Source of the DNA: Takakia lepidozioides | Taxonomy: Eukaryota > Streptophyta > Takakiopsida > Takakiales > Takakiaceae | Assembly: GCA_030704615.1 (NCBI GenBank) | Contig: CM060733.1 | Coordinates: 30,690,001-30,754,000, forward strand | Reading direction: 5' to 3' | Length of the DNA stretch: 64,000 nucleotides | Part shown: in pieces, positions 58,771 through 64,000 of the stretch | Layout: the number at the start of each line of letters is the position of its first letter | Position numbering within the stretch: position 1 is the stretch's first letter | Program-made: the position numbers and the translations under genes | Notes under the pieces: model-generated | What the model was told of the DNA's origin: nothing | The model's input: the letters and a program-made list of their open reading frames with translations, nothing else | The model's database searches: none

Positions 58771-59640
58771 ATTACTTTTCTGATCCTAGTTGAAAATATG
58801 CCACAATGGTGATTTGTAAATAGAGCTCTTCAATTGTAGGAGTACTAGTGGACTGCTGCCCCGGTGTGGGCTTGGGTTTTGGGACTTGTAGCCTTTGAGG
58901 CTTGGTTATTTATCCATGTGGCTTTTCAGGCTTCTTGAATGCTCATTGTAGAGCCTTTGCGGCATCCATTGGAACATTTTTCCCATTGGTTTTTTGTTGT
59001 ATGATCGACATTCAACAATCTGTGTATTTGTGTGAAATTCTTTCATTCAATTAATTATATTGCTCTTTATATTGAAACATATCTAAATATCCAAACGATA
59101 AATAAAATTTACATGAAATTAATTAATAAAATAGCATTAATGGTTTTATAAACTAATCGAATAAGGACACGTGTTAGACGACCTACCAGAACTAGTACAA
59201 ACCTATAGTGATGGAGTCATATTTGTAGTCATGAAATATACCACATGCTACCCTCAATGATGTAGTGAGTAGTGATATAGTCATAAGTGTAGTCATAAGG
59301 TACAGTCGTGTAGTCATATACATCCGGGGGGTTATGCGTGTCATGGAGAGACCTCTCCATGTTGGCGCTCATCTGTAGTGACATAGTCGTAAGTGTAGTC
59401 ATGACACGTAGCCTTGTAGTCGTATAGTTATGACTACAACATTACACCCCACGTCACTCTGAATTGATGGCAGGTGCCACGTCTGCAGTAACGACCATCA
59501 CTTCACACTTATCACTCCGCAGTGATGGTAGAACTGACTCCGTGTTGTCACTGCAGAGTGATGTAGTTATAATCGCACTTATCACTGCAAATGTAGTGAT
59601 ATTTGCAATCATAAAAATGATAATCTGTACTAGTGGAGTT
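58771..59640. other. AT-rich region with GTAGTCAT-type repeats and palindromes
   Basis: 59230-59440 repeats the words GTAGTCAT and AGTCATA many times. 59342-59361 is a palindrome with 9-bp arms CATGGAGAG/CTCTCCATG. 59480-59600 contains several TCACTGC...GCAGTGA inverted pairs. No gene. Confidence 0.6.
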
Positions 59641-59739
59641 TACAGGATGACATAATGGCTGGATGGACAATCACAGCTAAGGAGTAGGTGAGAGAAGTGA
59701 ATGTGGAAAATGAGGAGGAACTAAGAATGGTGAAAGTAG

Positions 59740-61218
59740 GGCTGACTTGGAGCCAAAATTCTTTGAGGAAACTAAGAGTCTGTTTATCAAATACAAAGAC
59801 GTATTTGCTTGGAGCTATGAGGATCTGAAAGGGATACCACCTGAGATCTGCTAGCATAAGATTGAACTGGAACCAGGGTCAATACCAATTAAACAGACAA
59901 GGTACATGATGAATCCCAACTATGCACAGAAGGTTGGGGAAGAGATCAAGAAGTTGGCTGAGGCTAAGTTCATATACTCGATAGAGTATACAACTTGGCT
60001 ATCACCCATTGTGATAGTTCCCAAGAAGAATGGCAAAATAAGAGTTTGTGTGAACTATAAGAAGTTGAATGATTGTACAAAGAAAGATCCATTTCCATTG
60101 CCGTTCACAGAAGCTGTACTGGACACTGTGGCAGGCCATGAAATGTATTCATTCATGGATGGCTTCAGTGGGTATAACCAAGTGCAAGTAGCGGAAGAAG
60201 ACCAATGAAAGACAACTTTCATCACAGACTGGTGCTTATGCATACAAAGTCATGCATTTTGGACTTTGTAATGCCCCAGCAACTTTCCAGAGAGTGATAA
60301 GTGAATCTTTCCATGAGTATCTGGATGATTTTATGCAAGTGTTCTTGGATGACTTTAGTGTGTACAACTCTAAGAATGAGCACTTGCAGAAGTTGGAGTT
60401 ATGTTTGGCCAGATATAGGATGAGAGGTCTTGGCCTGAATCCAGAAAAGTGTGCTCAGGGGTACTTCTGGGACACATTGTGTGTAAGAAAGGACTGCTTG
60501 TGCTAGAAAGACAGAGGCTATTAAAGCCTCACCACCACCAAGTAACGTTAAGGGTCTAAGGAGGTTCCTTGGACAAACTACTTATTATAGAAGGTTTGTC
60601 AGACGGTATGCACAGATGGCAGCTCCATTGAGCAAGCTTTTGAAGAAGGATGCAATGTTTGCATGGACAGCTGAATATTAGCAGGCTTTTGAGGAACTTA
60701 CATTGTCAGTGACAACTACATATGTACTGATTAACCCTCACTGGCATGTGGTATTTCATGTACACTGTGATGCCTCAGGAGAAGCTTTGGGGGCTGTGTT
60801 AGCCCAAAATGTCACAGGAAACATAGATTCACCTGTGTACTATGCTAGCAGATTGTTGAACAGTGCTGAGAGGAACTATAACACTACTGAAAGAGAAGCT
60901 TTGGCAATGATTTATGCAGTCAAGAAATTCAAGCATTACCTATTGGGAAGGAAGTTTATGTTTTATGTGGATCATCAGACTTTGATTTATCGGGTGAACA
61001 AGCCTTTGATAAGTGGCAGGATAACAAGATGGTTGATAATCTTGCACGAGTTTGAATTCGAAGTTGTTTACAAGCCTGGCCGTTTGCATCTTGTGGCAGA
61101 TCACTTGTCACGTTTATCAACAGGAGAGCCCGCCACGGGAGTAGACGACCAACTACCTGATGCAAGTTTATTTGCAGTGGAGGTGCAGGGAAGTGCGGAT
61201 GATTGGTTAGATTGGTAG
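59740..61218 (+). mobile_element. Ty3/gypsy pol: reverse transcriptase and RNase H (interrupted)
   Basis: It reads KYKDVFAWSYEDLKGIPPEI, then RT blocks WLSPIVIVPKKNGKIRVCVN, MYSFMDGFSGYNQV, FGLCNAPATFQ, FLDDF (catalytic YXDD box) and GLGLNPEKC. The RNase H region follows (HCDASGEALGAVLAQ, EREALAMIYAVKKFKHYLLG, ADHLSRLS). A TGA at 60206 and a frameshift near 60230, a frame change near 60506 and a stop near 60680 inactivate it. The clade resembles gypsy elements of non-seed plants. Confidence 0.88.
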
Positions 61219-61314
61219 TGGCCAATCAGATACTACCTTACTCATGGTCAGTGCCCACCCAGTTATGGGAAGGAGTAGAGGAAAAGACTAGCTATCAAGG
61301 TTTTACCATACACT

Positions 61315-62433
61315 ATGATAGGTAACAAATTGTATAAGCTAGGACCTGATGGAGTTCTTAAACGATGTTTGTACCACCATGAAGTAAATAAAGTTTTGGA
61401 AGAAGTTCATAAAAGAGTGGCTGGAGGTCATTTTAGAGAAGAGACTACCAGTAGGAAAATATTACTTGTAGGTTACCGGTGGTCTACTTTGTTCAAGGAT
61501 GTACACAAATATTGCAAGAGTTGTGATGAGTGTCAGAGGCTAGGACCTTTGCAAAGATCTGGGAAGATGGCTTTGCATCCTACGATGCCTACTGAACCAT
61601 TCCAGAAATGGGGATTAGACTTTGTTGGACCAATTAATCCACCAGCCAGTAATACACAGAACAAGTATATAATCACAGCCACTGATTATACTACAAAATG
61701 GGTGGAAGCTAAGGCTCTGAGGGACAACGCAGCTAAGTCCACAACAAGGTTCATATATGAGAACATACTCATAAGATTTGGCTGTCCCCTGGAATTTATC
61801 AGTGACCAAGGAAGTCATTTCATTAATGAGACCATAGAACTATTGACTAAAGAGTTCATAATTGTGTACATGAAGAGTACAACCTATTACCCACAGGGCA
61901 ATGGGCAGGCAAAGACCACCAACAAAATACTATGCACTATCTTGGCTAAGATAATCAATGCAAACAGAACAGACTGGGATACAAAGCTGTTGATAGCTTT
62001 GTGGTCATACATGACTTCATATAAAGTCACCACCAAATATACACCATTCCAATTAGTTTATGGTATGGAAGCTTTACTTCCAGTGGAATTCCTATTGCCT
62101 ACCATGAGAACGGAATGGGGAAGGAAAATGGAATTGGAGGATTCAACTAAAGTAAGGAAACATGAATTATATCATGTGGACGAAGTACGTGCTGATGCAG
62201 CAGATAACATGACCATAATTCAGATGAAGAGGAAGGATCAGTTTCATGAAGGTAAATTGAAGACTTTTAAGACAGGTGATTTGGTACTATGGTTGCAGAA
62301 GAAGAGAAAGATTAAAGCTTCTAAGCTTATGTCACCCTCGAAAGGATCATACAGAAGATGTATGATAACAACACAACCATGTTACAAACCATTAACAAAG
62401 AGATGTTTGGTAGAGTCAATGCCAATAAATTGA
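61315..62433 (+). mobile_element. Ty3/gypsy integrase with substituted catalytic residue
   Basis: A 372-aa frame. It has the HHCC zinc domain (HKRVAGGHF..., CKSCDECQRLG), DDE Asp 1 in WGLDFVGP, Asp 2 in ISDQGSHF, and then PQGNGQAKTTNKIL where NGQAE is canonical. The catalytic Glu is therefore Lys. GKLKTFKTGDLVLW of the C-terminal domain is present. The frame ends earlier than usual. Confidence 0.88.
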
Positions 62434-62530
62434 AGGGATACAGTGGTATGCCTTTCGGTCTTACAAATGCTCCAGCAATTTTTCAACACATGATGAATGA
62501 TATCTTTCGAGAATTTTTAGATGACTAGCG
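62434..62530 (+). mobile_element. Second gypsy reverse transcriptase fragment
   Basis: Immediately after the integrase stop the DNA reads [20 protein letters not shown] and REFLDD before a stop. This is a central RT block of another gypsy lineage, out of the expected order. Confidence 0.7.
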
Positions 62531-63239
62531 ATAACAAAAGAAAATCCCCACTTGAGGTTTTTAGTTTTTACTTGCCCCAAGTAAGAACAACAACCACCCA
62601 AGGCCTTTGTCCTTTGAAGAAAGTTGGGAAATAAGTGAGTTAGCTTGGATGGTACATCTAACACATTGCATGCTGAATTGCTTCATTGTGGTCTATAATT
62701 GAGCAGCCCTCAAATGGAAATAGATCCTGAAAAATCGAGGTAGCATCTCTATATTGAAGCATGTAACCCTACTATTGATATCATGTCTCTCACAACACTA
62801 GTCTTTCAACAATCCAAATGTCTGAGAGATAAGTCATTGTTGGTGGTCAGGATTTATATGATAGAACCTACCCACAAAGGGGGCAGTATCCTAGAGGGGA
62901 AGAGGTTCATCTTTGCACTGACGTTGGTCGAGGCACTCACTCTCTCTAAGCCTTTGGGTTAGACTGTTCTAGTAGTGCACTTTTTTAGCTAGTTACAACA
63001 TAGCTTGTTGTCATAAGAAAGCATGTTTTTTGCTCCTCAGTAATTAGATCCCTATAAATGCAAATAGAATGGATCTGATGTTGGGGGTTTTCTCCTCATG
63101 AATCCAAAAGCATCTAGCTTTCCATATGTTCCACAAGGGAGTGGGCTCACAAACATGCCCAAACGTGACATTTGATCATAGGTAGGCCAGGGAGACAATT
63201 CAACAGAGGCAATGTTGAATTTGGGTTGATTGATAGAGC
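62531..63239. other. Intergenic, probably retroelement remnant
   Basis: No convincing frame. Minus-strand sequence next to 63240 may continue the LINE fragment. Confidence 0.4.
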
Positions 63240-63720
63240 CCCCCAATTCGAATAAAATTGAAAGACATGATGCCAGACCCTACCCATTCTAGGACAAAGA
63301 TAAAGCGAGTCTTCTAATGATTCCCTATTTCCAACACATAAGGAGCACGAAGCATCATTATCTAGATAGAGGGATTCTATTGAGAGTAGTTGCGATGAAG
63401 CAGAGGAACATAAAAGGAGGGAGCTGAGACTTGATTGTGAGCCAAGACTGATAACATCTCGGTCCCATCAAAGAAGAGATCATGAGGGGAGCAGGCAGAA
63501 AATCCCATTGATCCCAAATGGAGCCCACGTGAGTGAATCCAGCTGCTTCCCAAACAGCCCATTTGGGTTTGAGAAATAACAAGGATTCAGAATCCAAATT
63601 ATAATTTCCAAATAGGGGTTGGCGACTGCATTCCTCAAAGGAAGTAGGCATGGTAATTTGGGTGCACCAAGCTTTCCATATAGAATTCCAAGGTCTAGAA
63701 CGATTGTCAGCCTGCTGGCA
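63240..63720 (-). mobile_element. LINE ORF2 C-terminal fragment (zf-RVT region)
   Basis: The minus strand reads SIWKAWCTQITMPTSFEECS, QPLFGNYNLDSESLLFLKPK and AAGFTHVGSIWDQW. After a frame change near 63370 comes the zinc-binding zf-RVT stretch CSLCVGNRESLEDSLYLCPR. This is the typical end of plant LINE ORF2. Truncated on both sides. Confidence 0.75.
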
Positions 63721-63792
63721 TGAATCTTAGAAATCCATCTAAGAGAGGGAGCCCATAACGGAGAGGACGTGGGGCTGGCACCTATTAGGGCC

Positions 63793-63900
63793 GCTTTACA
63801 CTAGGGCCCAAGCCCAAGACCAAGTGATAATGGAGCATTCCCATTGGCGGAGGCCTGAAAATTGGGCCCAACGGCTTTACACTACGGCCCAAGCCCAAGA
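63793..63900. repeat. Direct repeat of 27 bp
   Basis: GCTTTACACTAGGGCCCAAG at 63793 and GCTTTACACTACGGCCCAAG at 63874, 81 bp apart, each continuing CCCAAGA. Confidence 0.8.
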
Positions 63901-64000
63901 AAATGGAAGTGGGTTATTTGCCTACATGGCACCTACATGGCACAAGTTTTGGTGGCACCACCTTCTTGGGTCGGACCAAGAAAAAGGAACCTTCCTAGAA

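Overview
This window is nuclear DNA of a land plant. It holds an intact DYW-type pentatricopeptide repeat (PPR) gene, a plant-type NF-YA factor, a plant GDSL lipase, spliceosomal introns of about 100-950 bp with GT/AG ends, and plant-type LINE and Ty3/gypsy retrotransposons. The intronless PPR gene is built from very uniform P-L-S triplets, and many decayed PPR relics surround it. That style suggests a non-seed plant (bryophyte, lycophyte or fern), but the species cannot be fixed from the sequence alone.

Four genes look intact. They are a 952-aa DYW PPR RNA-editing factor (195-3053, +), a seven-exon SEN1/UPF1-type SF1 RNA helicase of 1256 aa with a Trp-rich GW/WG tail (20709-26365, +), a five-exon GDSL esterase/lipase of 368 aa (30427-32436, +) and a five-exon NF-YA CCAAT-box subunit of 321 aa (44696-42483, -). 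For the three spliced genes I chose splice sites by hand, and exon phases and total lengths close exactly.

The rest is mostly duplicated, scrambled and transposon-derived DNA. 3936-6385 is a broken and permuted copy of the helicase 3' part. 12455-13445 is a deleted copy of the PPR gene end. 14392-18623 is a tandem duplication of an EF-hand-exon segment, in which one copy carries a LINE fragment and the other is the empty site. Several short elements end in the same GTTATAAAGTACCATTTC...(ATTTC)n tail. 34520-40830 is bracketed by inverted arms of about 650 bp. 46842-50425 is the 5' half of a plant L1-type LINE (ORF1 and endonuclease). 50694-51686 is a gypsy gag, 59740-62433 a gypsy pol, and the right end holds a minus-strand LINE C-terminus.

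The most unusual structure is 51890-53412: about 27 short GC-rich palindromes (arms AGCGACCGCC / GGCGGTCGCT) spaced about 50 bp apart in very AT-rich DNA. Each is followed by a T-rich run, and several units carry paired changes in both arms. Beside it lies a tandem array of seven units of about 120 bp that overlaps a gag-like frame. The genes show no operon-like relationship. The recurring theme is RNA biology (PPR editing factor, RNA helicase with a possible Argonaute-binding tail) within repeat-rich DNA.
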